DNA from: Bacteroidia bacterium
GTDB taxonomy: Bacteria; Bacteroidota; Bacteroidia; Palsa-965
Assembly (NCBI GenBank): GCA_025454955.1
Contig: JALONL010000005.1
Location: 1-64,000 of the forward strand
Reading direction: 5' to 3'
Length of the DNA stretch: 64,000 bases
Shown here one piece after another: positions 17,214 to 26,220 of the stretch. Under the pieces are notes generated by a model that was not told where the DNA came from, made no database searches, and saw only the letters and a program-made list of their open reading frames with translations. Numbering within the stretch: position 1 is the first letter of the stretch; every line of letters begins with the position of its first letter. The position numbers were made by a program, and so were the translations under genes.

Positions 17214-18641
17214 ATGGAACGACAACAGCGACGCATTTACATTACACAACTGCTCAAACAGCGCAGTGTGGACATTACCGAAAAACAATCGGCCCTGCTC
17301 GAAGCATATATCGACAGTGAAGAAGTAATTGAGCAATGCCGCCTCATTTCGGTTACTACTGATACATTGGTCATGAATCTTCAGGAAAATATTGCACTGA
17401 GCAACATACGCGAAAAACTTCTGCAACTGCCCAACGGCACGGTGGATAAACCTTACACGCAGACATTTTCGCTCACTCAGTACGGGCTCGAAAAAATTGC
17501 CAGCTTCACGCTGCAGTTTCCCGAAAGCCTCGGCATTAATTACGATCAGCAAACCGGACAAATTTCGGGCGTGCCGCTCGAACAGGGCGAATTCAGGGTG
17601 AGAATGTTTTTCAAACTCACCAACCAGAGTGATCCCGAAAAAACACACGAAAAAGAAATTGCATTCGTGGTGAATCCCGATCCGAAAAAACTCTGGCGAA
17701 ATATTCCTTCATCGGCCGACAGTATTTACTGGAAACCCGATGAGGTAAAAGAACTTACCACGATGCTAGGCCATAAACTGGCCGTTGCCTCGAAACGCGG
17801 CCGCAGCCATGCGCACGAAGGAATTTTCAGGGACGATGATTTTGAATATTTCTTCGATGAGCAAACCGGCTATGCGCTAATTGCCGTGGCCGACGGGGCG
17901 GGCAGTGCGCAGTTTTCGCGTAAGGGTTCGCAATTGGCCTGCGAAGCTGTGGTGAATTACTTCAAACAAATTCCGGCCGAAGAGTACAAACAGCTCGACG
18001 ATGTAATTACGGCCTACCACGCACAAAAAGACGAAGCCAGCAAAAATGCGCTGAACGAATTTCTTACACAGCGTTTCAGCAAAGCACCGTTTGAAGCGCA
18101 TCAGCAAATTGCCGCCTTTGCCGCCGAACTGGCAAAGAACAGTGGCAAAGAAGTAAAGCTCAAAGAGTTTGCCACTACCATACTGTTTGTGCTGCTGCGC
18201 AAATTTGATTTTGGCTACAGTGTAATGTCGTTTTCGGTAGGCGACGGCGGCATGGGAATTTACCGCCGGGGCGAAGAAGTAATGATGCTTGGAACGCCCG
18301 ATGGCGGCGAGTTTGCCGGGCAGACACGCTTTCTGACCATGCCTGAAATTTTTGCCGATACTTCGTTTTATAAACGCATCGGCTTCAGAATTGTGCAGGA
18401 TTTTACCGCCATTGTGGTAATGAGCGACGGCATTACCGATCCCAAATTCCAGACCGATGCCAATTTGGCGCGGATTGAAAAGTGGGATGAATTGTGGGAC
18501 GATCTTGGCGGAAAAAACAACGACGGTGCCGTGGTGAATTTTTCGCACGACAACGAAAACACGGCCGCCGAACTTCTTGCCTGGATGGATTTCTGGTCGC
18601 CGGGCAACCACGACGACCGCACCATTGCCATACTTTACTGA
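17214..18641 (+). CDS. PP2C-type Ser/Thr phosphatase with N-terminal extension (TerY-P triad member)
   Basis: This 475-residue protein has an N-terminal helical part (1 to about 75), an Ig-like part (QFPESLGINYDQQTG and onward, about 100-150) and a C-terminal PP2C domain. The metal-site acidic motifs are present: VADGAGSA near residue 225, SVGDGGMGIY, and MSDGITD near 404, plus DDRT at the end. It should remove phosphate from Ser/Thr targets of the adjacent kinase. The TerY, PP2C and kinase order is the known TerY-P triad. Spacing is 5 bp upstream and 21 bp downstream. Confidence 0.92.
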   Translation: MERQQRRIYITQLLKQRSVDITEKQSALLEAYIDSEEVIEQCRLISVTTDTLVMNLQENIALSNIREKLLQLPNGTVDKPYTQTFSLTQYGLEKIASFTLQFPESLGINYDQQTGQISGVPLEQGEFRVRMFFKLTNQSDPEKTHEKEIAFVVNPDPKKLWRNIPSSADSIYWKPDEVKELTTMLGHKLAVASKRGRSHAHEGIFRDDDFEYFFDEQTGYALIAVADGAGSAQFSRKGSQLACEAVVNYFKQIPAEEYKQLDDVITAYHAQKDEASKNALNEFLTQRFSKAPFEAHQQIAAFAAELAKNSGKEVKLKEFATTILFVLLRKFDFGYSVMSFSVGDGGMGIYRRGEEVMMLGTPDGGEFAGQTRFLTMPEIFADTSFYKRIGFRIVQDFTAIVVMSDGITDPKFQTDANLARIEKWDELWDDLGGKNNDGAVVNFSHDNENTAAELLAWMDFWSPGNHDDRTIAILY

Positions 18642-18662
18642 ACCACTGCCCCACTCTGACAC

Positions 18663-20192
18663 ATGGCACAAACCATCACCCTCAAAGCGCACGACGGCAC
18701 ACAGGTGCAGTATGTAGATACCGGCGACCCGATGCAGGGCGGACTGAAAGACGTGTATTTCAGCCCCGACCGTTCTTACGTGGTGGCTTTCTTCCGCGAC
18801 AAAATGAGTTCGGCCGATTACAGTGCCACCAAGGAACGGCTCACGACCATAGTAACCACCTACCGCGAACGCATTTTCAATCAGGCCGGCGGCGATTACT
18901 GGAAAGATCTTTTCTGCTGGCCCACCAAAGTGGTGGAATACAATGGCAAAATAGGCATTGTGGCTCCGGTGTATCAGAAGCATTTTTTCTTTACCTACGG
19001 CTACAACGCGGCGGCAGCGCAAATTGCCAGCATTGTAGGCAAGGAAAAAGAAGGCAAATGGTTTGCGGCGGCACAGTTTCGCAATCCGGCATTTAAACTT
19101 CACCTCGATAAACGCGAACTCAGCGATTGGTTTAAATACGTGCTCATTTGCCTGCGCATTGCACGCGCGGTAAGGCGTATGCACGCAGCCGGACTGGCCC
19201 ACTCCGATCTTTCGTACAAAAACGTACTCATTGATCCGACAACCGGCAACGCCGCCATCATTGACATTGACGGACTTGTGGTACCCGGCAAATTTCCGCC
19301 CGACGTAATTGGCACACCCGATTTCATTGCGCCCGAAGTAATGGCCACCAAGCATCTGCCCAAAACCGATGCAGGCCGCAAACTCCCGTCGATAAACACC
19401 GACCGCCACGCGCTGGCCGTAATGATATATATGTATCTGCTTTACCGCCATCCGCTTCGTGGCGGCAAGGTAAACGACCTCGACCCGCAGAAAGACGAAG
19501 AACTTTCCATGGGCCAGAAAGCCCTGTTTGTGGAGCATCCCACCGATGCCACCAACCGCCCCAAACTCAATCAGGTAAAACCCACCCAGCTGCCGTGGGC
19601 CGACATTACCAAAATTCCTTACTCAATTACCGGCCCTTACCTGAAAGAACTTTTTGAACGTGCTTTCATTACCGGCCTGCACAATCCCATGCAACGCCCC
19701 ACTGCCGACGAATGGGAAAACGCACTCATTAAAACGGTTGACCTCATGCAGCCGTGTCAGAATGTAAAATGCGACCAGAAATGGTTTGTGTTTGACAACA
19801 GCACCCGCCCGAAATGCCCGTTCTGCGGCACGTTGTATCAGGGACAGTTGCCCATTCTCAACCTTTACGCGCAACGTTCGCCGGGAAAATGGACGGAGGA
19901 GAAACACCGTGTAATGGTGTATCACAATCAGTATCTTTATCCCTGGCACATTAACCGCAACATTGCCCCCAACGAAAAACTCACGCCCGAACAGCGCAAG
20001 CCTGTGGGTTATTTCGTGCAGCATGGCGGTAAATGGGTACTCATTAATCAAACCATGAACAGTCTTAAAGACGTGGATCAAAACAAAATTATCGGCCCGA
20101 ACGAAATGGTGGAACTTACCGACGGGAAAAAGATTCTGCTTTCGGCCGATGATGGAGGAAGGCTTGTGATTGTTCAGTTAGTTACCAATTAA
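18663..20192 (+). CDS. Protein kinase-like protein with zinc ribbon (TerY-P triad member)
   Basis: This 509-residue protein contains a eukaryotic-type kinase fold. The catalytic loop is HSDLSYKNVLID near residue 180, the metal-binding motif is IDIDG in place of DFG, and GTPDFIAPEV corresponds to the activation-segment end. The N-terminal nucleotide loop is atypical (MQGGLKDVYF). After the kinase come CxxxxC and CPFCG pairs forming a zinc ribbon near residues 370-395, then a beta-rich tail of about 100 residues that may be FHA-like. It pairs with the PP2C upstream as a phosphorylation switch. Activity is likely because catalytic Asp and Asn are kept. Confidence 0.9.
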   Translation: MAQTITLKAHDGTQVQYVDTGDPMQGGLKDVYFSPDRSYVVAFFRDKMSSADYSATKERLTTIVTTYRERIFNQAGGDYWKDLFCWPTKVVEYNGKIGIVAPVYQKHFFFTYGYNAAAAQIASIVGKEKEGKWFAAAQFRNPAFKLHLDKRELSDWFKYVLICLRIARAVRRMHAAGLAHSDLSYKNVLIDPTTGNAAIIDIDGLVVPGKFPPDVIGTPDFIAPEVMATKHLPKTDAGRKLPSINTDRHALAVMIYMYLLYRHPLRGGKVNDLDPQKDEELSMGQKALFVEHPTDATNRPKLNQVKPTQLPWADITKIPYSITGPYLKELFERAFITGLHNPMQRPTADEWENALIKTVDLMQPCQNVKCDQKWFVFDNSTRPKCPFCGTLYQGQLPILNLYAQRSPGKWTEEKHRVMVYHNQYLYPWHINRNIAPNEKLTPEQRKPVGYFVQHGGKWVLINQTMNSLKDVDQNKIIGPNEMVELTDGKKILLSADDGGRLVIVQLVTN

Positions 20193-20214
20193 ATCAACAC
20201 CATAACATCCAAAC

Positions 20215-21018
20215 ATGAACGAACTTAACCTATACATTCAGGATATTATAAATAATCCGCTCCCGTCGTTGGCTATCATCGGTAATCTTATCATTATCGA
20301 AAGTTTGCTATCTGTTGATAATGCTGCCGTATTAGCCACAATGGTAATGGATTTACCGAAAGAGCAGCGCAATAAAGCACTCAAATACGGCATCATTGGC
20401 GCGTATGTATTTCGTGGTTTATGCCTGCTGTTTGCTGCCTGGCTTATTAAAATCTGGTGGCTGAAACCGCTCGGTGGTCTTTATCTGCTTTATCTTGTAT
20501 TTGATTATTTCAAAGGTAAAATGACACCGGAGAAAGACGATGATACACTCGATAAGAAATCGAACTGGCTTTACAGAAGTACGGTGGGCTGGATGGGACA
20601 GTTTTGGGCCACGGTTGCGCTGGTAGAATTGATGGACCTTGCTTTTTCTATCGACAATGTGTTTGCGGCGGTGGCTTTCAGCAAAAATCTTGTATTGATC
20701 TGGACAGGTGTGTTCATCGGTATTCTGGCCATGCGTTTTGTGGCACAGGCTTTCGTGAAACTCATGGAGCGATATAAATTCCTCGAAACTTCGGCTTTTG
20801 TGGTAATTGGTGTTCTTGGTTTAAAACTTCTGCTTTCGCTCTTCGAACATTTCTATCCTGAACATCAGGCAAGTGAATTTTTAAAGCACGATGCGGATGT
20901 GTATGTTTCTATTCTTACTGTAGTTATTTTCGGATTACCGATTTTGACCAGCGTGCTGTTCAACTTCCCCAAGAAGTCAATTCCCGAACCCGAAACAGAG
21001 GAAGCTGATAAGGAATAA
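20215..21018 (+). CDS. terC: TerC family integral membrane protein
   Basis: This 267-residue membrane protein has about seven to eight hydrophobic segments. Two copies of the TerC intramembrane acidic signature are present: IESLLSVDNAAVLA near the N terminus, and ELMDLAFSIDNVFAAVA in the middle. TerC is the membrane partner of Ter complexes. Recent family work links it to metal (notably manganese) export and to metallation of secreted proteins. A charged loop (TPEKDDDTLDKK) lies between the repeats, and the C-terminus is acidic. It is the last gene of the operon, followed by a strong hairpin terminator. Confidence 0.95.
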   Translation: MNELNLYIQDIINNPLPSLAIIGNLIIIESLLSVDNAAVLATMVMDLPKEQRNKALKYGIIGAYVFRGLCLLFAAWLIKIWWLKPLGGLYLLYLVFDYFKGKMTPEKDDDTLDKKSNWLYRSTVGWMGQFWATVALVELMDLAFSIDNVFAAVAFSKNLVLIWTGVFIGILAMRFVAQAFVKLMERYKFLETSAFVVIGVLGLKLLLSLFEHFYPEHQASEFLKHDADVYVSILTVVIFGLPILTSVLFNFPKKSIPEPETEEADKE

Positions 21019-21040
21019 AATCATCTCATAAATATTTTCC

Positions 21041-21071
21041 CAGGCCGCAAGAAATTGCGGCCTGTTTTGTT
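21041..21071 (+). terminator. Rho-independent terminator of the Ter operon
   Basis: A perfect 10-bp stem (CAGGCCGCAA with TTGCGGCCTG) around a GAAA tetraloop is followed by TTTTGTT, 23 bp after the terC stop. Confidence 0.88.
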
Positions 21072-21129
21072 CCGGCAAAGCCGGGATAAACCTATTTCGG
21101 GAAAATGAATGAGGGTTGATTAGTAAAAC

Positions 21130-23355
21130 TTACTTCTGCAACTCCAACGCTTCCGACACCGGAATTAACTGCTCCTGGAAGAACGCAATCACAAACGCAT
21201 CATCAAAGCCTTTTGCCTTGAGTTCGTTGCGCAGGGCGATAATTTGCTCGTAGCTGGCCGTGCGGCCAATGGTGTAACGTACAAGTCCGTTGGGGGTGGT
21301 ACTTGTTTCCACGCCGCTGAGTGTGCTGAGTTTCTCTTTCACATCGGCCGGAGGTTCGTTGCGGAAAACGCCAAGCTGTACTTTAAACGTAACAAGTTGT
21401 TTCATTTCCGCGCTTGGCGCAGTGTTTTCGCTGAGGTTTTCGGGCTGCGAGGGTGTGTTTGATTTTACCACCGTGGCACCGGCCTGTGTAAGCGGCACTC
21501 GCTGTCCGTCTTTGTAGGCCGCAATAAACGCGCCTTTGTAGCCTTTCACCAGCATCTGCGCCTTGTGTGCGGCCGCCTGCTCGAAAGTGGCGAAAGAACC
21601 TGTCATGTATTTGTACAATCCATCGCTCGTGCGAATTACTACCAGATCGGGCACATCGGAAAATACGCCCGGCGATAAGGGCTGTTTAAACGCACCAAGC
21701 TGCACACGAAATACCAGCTGGCCGGTTACAGGATCGATTTCGTTCATCTCCATTGAGTCTATCGGCATCGAGGGATTGGTCACAGGATTCGTGACAGGAT
21801 TGGTAACGGGATTTGTCACCGGGTTGGTTACCGGATTCTGCACCACGTTGAGCGAATCGCCCGGCTTTGTGGTTTGCTGATAATTCACAAACACATTATC
21901 CACCACCTGGAAACTTCCATCGGGCTTGCGGTACACCACTTTGGCATCTGTGTAGCCCTGTTGTACCATTGCCCGGCGGCGTTTTTCGGCCGAGAGTACA
22001 TCGTTGTATTTTCCGGCGGTGTAGGTGGTGGATGAATCGGGCTGCTGGTTGCTGGCGATGTCGGTAATGCTCAGGAATTTTACAAGCAGTTCATTGGGCA
22101 CACCGCTGCTGTAATTGCCCAGCATTACCTGATATACTTTCTTCTCGGCCAGCACAGGTTTGTATTGACTGCCCGAGCGCACCACTTCCGTTACCGCAAA
22201 CATGCCGGTTGAATCCATGTACATCTGGTAGCGGCGCAAAATGAGCGAGTCGGTGAGCGTGATACCGTTTTCGTCGGTAATTACCCCGCGTGCCGATTCG
22301 GGTTCCTTATCGCGGAAGTCGGCGGTGTAGTCGGCATCGTTGTCGAGCGGGCAGCCTTTTTCATTTACGGCCACGCCGGGCGGAGTGCCTTCGCACGAGT
22401 CTTTGAGGTCAATTACGCCGTCGCCGTCGTAATCGCTGTTGTCGAGTGCGTAGTAATCCACATCGCTGAACGCGTCGTTGCCGTCTTCGTCCAGCTTTTC
22501 GGCCGGGCCGGTAAGGTTGTAGCGCAGCGAGAAGGCTGTCATTACATAATTATCGTTTCGTGCATTGCCGGTGCGGGGTGAAGCACTTTGCGGGGTAACT
22601 CCGTCAATAAAATCGGTGCGGGTGAAATGGAAGGTAACGCCCAGGCGCGCATCCCATTTCTCATCGAGATGCATGAGAAATCCTGCACCCACGGGTACGG
22701 CAAACGAACGTTCGGGGTATTTGCCAAAACCATCGAGGTTCAGTTCGCGGACATCGGTTTCATACACATAATCGCGCTGCAGGAAAATGGCATTGCCCGA
22801 GTTGGGATCACTCTGGTCGAGGTTGCGTATGGAACCATCGCTCCAATAATGGTAGCGGCGGCCCTGGGCATCAAACAAATCGGTTTTGGTTAAAAACTCG
22901 AACGACTCAAAACCCACATTCACCCAGGGATGAATCATTTTGTTGGGTTTGATGAAGTGCCCGAAATTGTACTCAAAATGCACACCGCCCACCCTGATCT
23001 GCGATTCGAAATTGAGATTTCGGGTAATGAGCCTTTCGTTTGCCCCCAACTTCCCGAAAAGCGTATAAAACCCCAACCGAAGCCAGGGCGTAAGCGGCTG
23101 CGAAAGGCTTAGTTCGTAGCCAATACGGCTCACCTGCGGGTTTACCAGATTGCGCTCGTACAAATCGCCGTAGTAGGAAAACATGCCCACACCAAGACCC
23201 AATGTAGGCTTAAACACAAACGGAGCCGGTTCCGGTCGTTTGGCTTTTTTAGTGGAATCGGCCTGTGCAGCAGGACTTTGCGCCCGCGCAGGAACCCAAC
23301 CGGCCAAAAGGCCAATGAGAAACACAAAAGACAGCCGCCACAGGGTTTTGCACAT
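21130..23355 (-). CDS. Secreted beta-barrel/TSP3 protein with three SPOR-like repeats
   Basis: This 741-residue protein has a signal peptide starting at MCKTLWRLSF (ATG at 23355; the frame is open further upstream but the signal argues for this start). About residues 30-270 form an outer-membrane barrel-like domain containing YWSDGSIRN and LQRDYVYET. A thrombospondin type-3 calcium segment follows (DSDYDGDGVIDLKDSC). Then come three SPOR-like modules, each with a pattern like VQLGxF, Y.TG.F..Y and an AF/AY end. Between the first and second module lies a run of NPVT repeats. SPOR domains bind denuded peptidoglycan, so the protein may link the outer membrane to the wall. Confidence 0.85.
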   Translation of the reverse strand: MCKTLWRLSFVFLIGLLAGWVPARAQSPAAQADSTKKAKRPEPAPFVFKPTLGLGVGMFSYYGDLYERNLVNPQVSRIGYELSLSQPLTPWLRLGFYTLFGKLGANERLITRNLNFESQIRVGGVHFEYNFGHFIKPNKMIHPWVNVGFESFEFLTKTDLFDAQGRRYHYWSDGSIRNLDQSDPNSGNAIFLQRDYVYETDVRELNLDGFGKYPERSFAVPVGAGFLMHLDEKWDARLGVTFHFTRTDFIDGVTPQSASPRTGNARNDNYVMTAFSLRYNLTGPAEKLDEDGNDAFSDVDYYALDNSDYDGDGVIDLKDSCEGTPPGVAVNEKGCPLDNDADYTADFRDKEPESARGVITDENGITLTDSLILRRYQMYMDSTGMFAVTEVVRSGSQYKPVLAEKKVYQVMLGNYSSGVPNELLVKFLSITDIASNQQPDSSTTYTAGKYNDVLSAEKRRRAMVQQGYTDAKVVYRKPDGSFQVVDNVFVNYQQTTKPGDSLNVVQNPVTNPVTNPVTNPVTNPVTNPSMPIDSMEMNEIDPVTGQLVFRVQLGAFKQPLSPGVFSDVPDLVVIRTSDGLYKYMTGSFATFEQAAAHKAQMLVKGYKGAFIAAYKDGQRVPLTQAGATVVKSNTPSQPENLSENTAPSAEMKQLVTFKVQLGVFRNEPPADVKEKLSTLSGVETSTTPNGLVRYTIGRTASYEQIIALRNELKAKGFDDAFVIAFFQEQLIPVSEALELQK
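21773..21844. repeat. 12-bp tandem repeats coding for NPVT units
   Basis: About six copies of a degenerate 12-bp unit (GGATTGGTNACN type on the plus strand) lie in frame in the SPOR protein gene. They encode the Asn-Pro-Val-Thr linker between SPOR-like modules. Copies differ mainly at third codon positions, so the repeat is kept at protein level. Confidence 0.85.
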
Positions 23356-23416
23356 GGTGCGAAGGTACGGATTATGGAGTTTTTTTAATTCGTTTTCCTT
23401 TATACGAGGGTCAGGC

Positions 23417-23455
23417 AAAAAAGGTGCGCCCGGCAGTTCAGTAAAAGCCGGGCGC
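23417..23455 (-). terminator. Rho-independent terminator after the SPOR-tail gene
   Basis: On the minus strand GCGCCCGGC pairs perfectly with GCCGGGCGC around a 12-nt loop, followed by ACCTTTTTTG. It lies 33 bp after the stop at 23488 and separates that gene from the next minus-strand gene. Confidence 0.8.
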
Positions 23456-23487
23456 GATATTCAAACAAAACCAAACCAAACAAAAAG

Positions 23488-24816
23488 CTATCTCACCCAT
23501 TTCTGGCTGGTAATCATTAGTGCTTCCTGCACCGTAATGCGGCGGCCGTTGCTGTATGCAGTTACAAAAGGCCCTTCCACTCCTTTTCCGCGCAACTGCT
23601 CGCGGCTGTTGCGGGCATCATCGTAGGTGGAGAAATTGCCGGTGGTGTATTTGTTCAGTCCGTCAATCTGTTCGCGGTTTATGGGTGTGGTTATGGCATA
23701 GGTTCCTGCGTAATAGCTTACCGGCACATTACGCTGCATGGCGGCAATTTGTATGCTGTAGTTTACGCCCACGGCCGATGTGGTTTGCTCGGGTTGTGTC
23801 TGGTTTTCGGTAGCTTTCTGGTTGTTGCCCGAAGTAACCACGGCAGTAGTCTTTATGCCGCCTTCCTGTGTTTTTTGCGCGTCTTCGCCGGCATTGGCGT
23901 TCGACTGAAAAGCAGGTTTGTTGTTTTCTTCGGGTGTGGTTTCGTTCTGGCGCTGGTTTCCTCCGGTAAGTGCGGCCGAGGGTTTGAAGGTTACGTCTGA
24001 TGGCGGAATGGGAATGAGTTTACCGTTTTCGTTCTCCACATACGAAATCATTCCTTTAATCGGATAGGTACCTTCCATATCGGGCGAGGCAATTACCTTG
24101 TAGCGAATGTTAAGCGTGGGACGCTCGGTGAGCGAGTACCAGCGAATTGTAACTGCGCCGTCTTTACTTTCGAAATCGCTGCTGCCGTCGCCGCTTACCA
24201 GCACGGCACTGCATCCGGGCGGAATGGAATCGACCAGTTTGAGGAAGGTGCGCAAATCGCCTTTCTGTATGGACATGTCCACAAAAAACTCGCCGGTTAC
24301 GGCGGTGTTGGGCACTGTGCGCAGCACGCTTACCTGTACGGGCGGGCGCTGCGTGGTATCGGGTTTGGAAGGCTGTGTGGCAACGGGAGTGGACGATTCG
24401 CCCACGTTTATTTTAAGCGGATTGAGCACCACGTTTGAAGGCAGGTTATTGACCGGATGCGTAATGTTGGGCTGCAGCGTATAAGCACCCGAAGCATTGG
24501 CCGGCACTTTTACATTGAATGTAATATTCATTTCCTCTTTGGAAAGCTGTGCCCAGATAAATTTCACCTTCTGCTCTTCAAACAGAAACTTGGCACCGTC
24601 GGTTTGCCCCACCGTGGCTGTAAAACCTTCGGGCAGCAGCATGGTGAAACGCATAAAATCTTTGGCATCATTCACCATAATGCGCACGTTCACGGTAAAC
24701 GATTCGCCTGGTTTTACAGATTCGGGAGCTGTAATGTCCGCAGCCGGATCGCCTGAAAGGAGGCGGGCCATCCAGAAGAAGAAAACATTTACCATTATGA
24801 GCAGTACTCGAATCAT
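23488..24816 (-). CDS. Membrane-anchored protein with C-terminal SPOR-like domain
   Basis: This 442-residue protein starts with a hydrophobic segment (IRVLLIMVNVFFFWMARLL) that should act as signal or anchor. Two Ig-like or adhesion-type beta domains follow (VKPGESFTVNVRIMVND; then TAVTGEFFVDMSIQKGD). A low-complexity Gln/Asn/Thr/Glu-rich linker of about 80 residues leads to a C-terminal SPOR-like domain (YSIQIAAMQ, YTTGNFSTYDDA, PFVTAYSNG). It sits between two barrel/TSP3 proteins on the same strand, 15 bp after one of them, and probably acts with them in the envelope. Exact role is unknown. Confidence 0.8.
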   Translation of the reverse strand: MIRVLLIMVNVFFFWMARLLSGDPAADITAPESVKPGESFTVNVRIMVNDAKDFMRFTMLLPEGFTATVGQTDGAKFLFEEQKVKFIWAQLSKEEMNITFNVKVPANASGAYTLQPNITHPVNNLPSNVVLNPLKINVGESSTPVATQPSKPDTTQRPPVQVSVLRTVPNTAVTGEFFVDMSIQKGDLRTFLKLVDSIPPGCSAVLVSGDGSSDFESKDGAVTIRWYSLTERPTLNIRYKVIASPDMEGTYPIKGMISYVENENGKLIPIPPSDVTFKPSAALTGGNQRQNETTPEENNKPAFQSNANAGEDAQKTQEGGIKTTAVVTSGNNQKATENQTQPEQTTSAVGVNYSIQIAAMQRNVPVSYYAGTYAITTPINREQIDGLNKYTTGNFSTYDDARNSREQLRGKGVEGPFVTAYSNGRRITVQEALMITSQKWVR

Positions 24817-24831
24817 AGTGCAGCAGTTGTG

Positions 24832-26154
24832 TTATTGTTCAAAGAAATAATCAATCAGTCGGTTTATTTTGTCGGCGGTCCAGTTGCCGGTGCCGTCGAA
24901 GAATTCATCAATGGCCTTGTTTATTTCGTCGGCGGTGATGAGGTCGTCGTTGTTTTTATCGGCCGGTTGCAGTTCGGCCGGTATGCGGCGGTTGCCGTTG
25001 GGTGCTGTGCCTTGTGTGGTGGTGGTTTGCGGACTGGCCTGTTGCAGCACCTGAGAGGAAGGCTCGTTTTCGAAACGGGTTTTGAAAGCCTGTTTCAACG
25101 AATCCTGCACGGCTGCAATAGAATCGAGACGGGCCTGCTCTTCAATTTTTTTCCAGTCAATGCCTACGCCATTGGCATCGGTACTCATGCCTTTGGGCGT
25201 GTCGGGCTCTTTGTCGAGATAGTCGGGGTAGCCGTCGCCGTCGCGGTCTTTGGGGCAGCCCTTGCTGTCGGTTTCCACACCGGCGGGCGTTCCGGCGCAT
25301 TGATCGTCTATGTCTTTCACACCGTCGCTGTCGCTGTCGGCATTCATCATGCTGTTAAAGTCCACATCGGCAAAGCGGGCATTCTGCTGCTCGGTGGCGG
25401 GCGGTTTTCCGAAATGATAATACACTGACACGCCTGCCCACCAGTAGCTGTCGTTGCCGCCGTCTTTCACATTATCTATATAATCGGTGAAAGCCATGTT
25501 CCAGCACACATTCATATCAATGCCCAGGCGGTAGCTGTATTGCAGGCGCACACCGGCCATAAGCGGCAGCAGCAGGGTGTTACGGTTGTAATTGGCCGTG
25601 CTGTCGGTGAGTTTGGTTTCGTACACATAATCGCGCTGCAGCATTACCGAAGGCAGGGCAATCATGGACTGTTCGGGATAATTGCGTATGGAACCATCGC
25701 TCCAGTAGTTGTACAGCACACCATTGGCGTCGCGCAAATCGCCGTGCGGATCGAAAAGCATGTAGCCCACGCCTGCGCCGAGGTAGGGCGAAAACAGCCG
25801 GGTGCGGTCGCCCTTATCAAAGAAAAGCAGCCCCGAAAGCTGCCCCTGCACAAGCGACGATTCAAAATTCCGGTTCAGCGCCAGCGAACGGTCGCTGCCC
25901 GAAAGCGTTCCGTAAAAACCGCCAAGCTGTATGCCGGCCCATTTGCCAAAACGCTGTTCCACACTCAGCCGCCAGCAGGTGCGCAGCGAAGTATTAAACG
26001 AAGTCGTTCCGCCCGAACCCACATCACCGCCAAAATAAGTTCCACCCACACCCGCCGCCACAAGGGGCAGCTGCCGCGCAGGTTTTTCAGACTGGGCCAT
26101 CAACCCGCCCGCTAAAGGCATCAGAAACAAAGGCAGGGAAGCAATGTATTTCAT
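24832..26154 (-). CDS. Outer-membrane beta-barrel protein with TSP3 and EF-hand segments
   Basis: This 440-residue secreted protein has a signal peptide (MKYIASLPLFLMPLAGGLMAQ). A barrel-like domain of about 220 residues follows, then a TSP3-type calcium segment (DADSDGVKDIDDQC and DRDGDGYPDYLD), a low-complexity stretch, and a terminal EF-hand-like loop (DKNNDDLITADEI). The barrel shares YWSDGSIRN and LQRDYVYET with the protein at 21130, so the two are paralogues. The ATG at 26154 fits the signal peptide; an in-frame GTG lies two codons upstream. Calcium-dependent folding at the surface is likely; function is unknown. Confidence 0.82.
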   Translation of the reverse strand: MKYIASLPLFLMPLAGGLMAQSEKPARQLPLVAAGVGGTYFGGDVGSGGTTSFNTSLRTCWRLSVEQRFGKWAGIQLGGFYGTLSGSDRSLALNRNFESSLVQGQLSGLLFFDKGDRTRLFSPYLGAGVGYMLFDPHGDLRDANGVLYNYWSDGSIRNYPEQSMIALPSVMLQRDYVYETKLTDSTANYNRNTLLLPLMAGVRLQYSYRLGIDMNVCWNMAFTDYIDNVKDGGNDSYWWAGVSVYYHFGKPPATEQQNARFADVDFNSMMNADSDSDGVKDIDDQCAGTPAGVETDSKGCPKDRDGDGYPDYLDKEPDTPKGMSTDANGVGIDWKKIEEQARLDSIAAVQDSLKQAFKTRFENEPSSQVLQQASPQTTTTQGTAPNGNRRIPAELQPADKNNDDLITADEINKAIDEFFDGTGNWTADKINRLIDYFFEQ

Positions 26155-26212
26155 GAGCACCGGTGATTTATTCTGTTCAACTGTACGATTCTGGTTCGTA
26201 CACGACTCCGAA

Positions 26213-26220
26213 CAAATCTA
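26213..26220 (-). promoter_or_regulatory. Putative -7 promoter element for the barrel/EF-hand gene
   Basis: TAGATTTG on the minus strand fits TAnnTTTG exactly, 58 nt before the ATG at 26154. No good -33 TTTG is seen at the usual distance. Confidence 0.35.

Noticed and set aside
17877-19538. 553-codon minus-strand open frame over the PP2C and kinase genes
   Set aside because: It is antisense to two well-supported genes and its translation shows no domain; it arises from codon bias on the opposite strand.
11133-21018. Naming the Ter operon as tellurite resistance
   Set aside because: TerD and TerC are widespread stress proteins; nothing in the sequence shows that tellurite is the physiological stress.
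21773-21844. Short tandem repeats as a possible CRISPR array
   Set aside because: Units are 12 bp, contiguous without spacers, and in frame in a coding gene.
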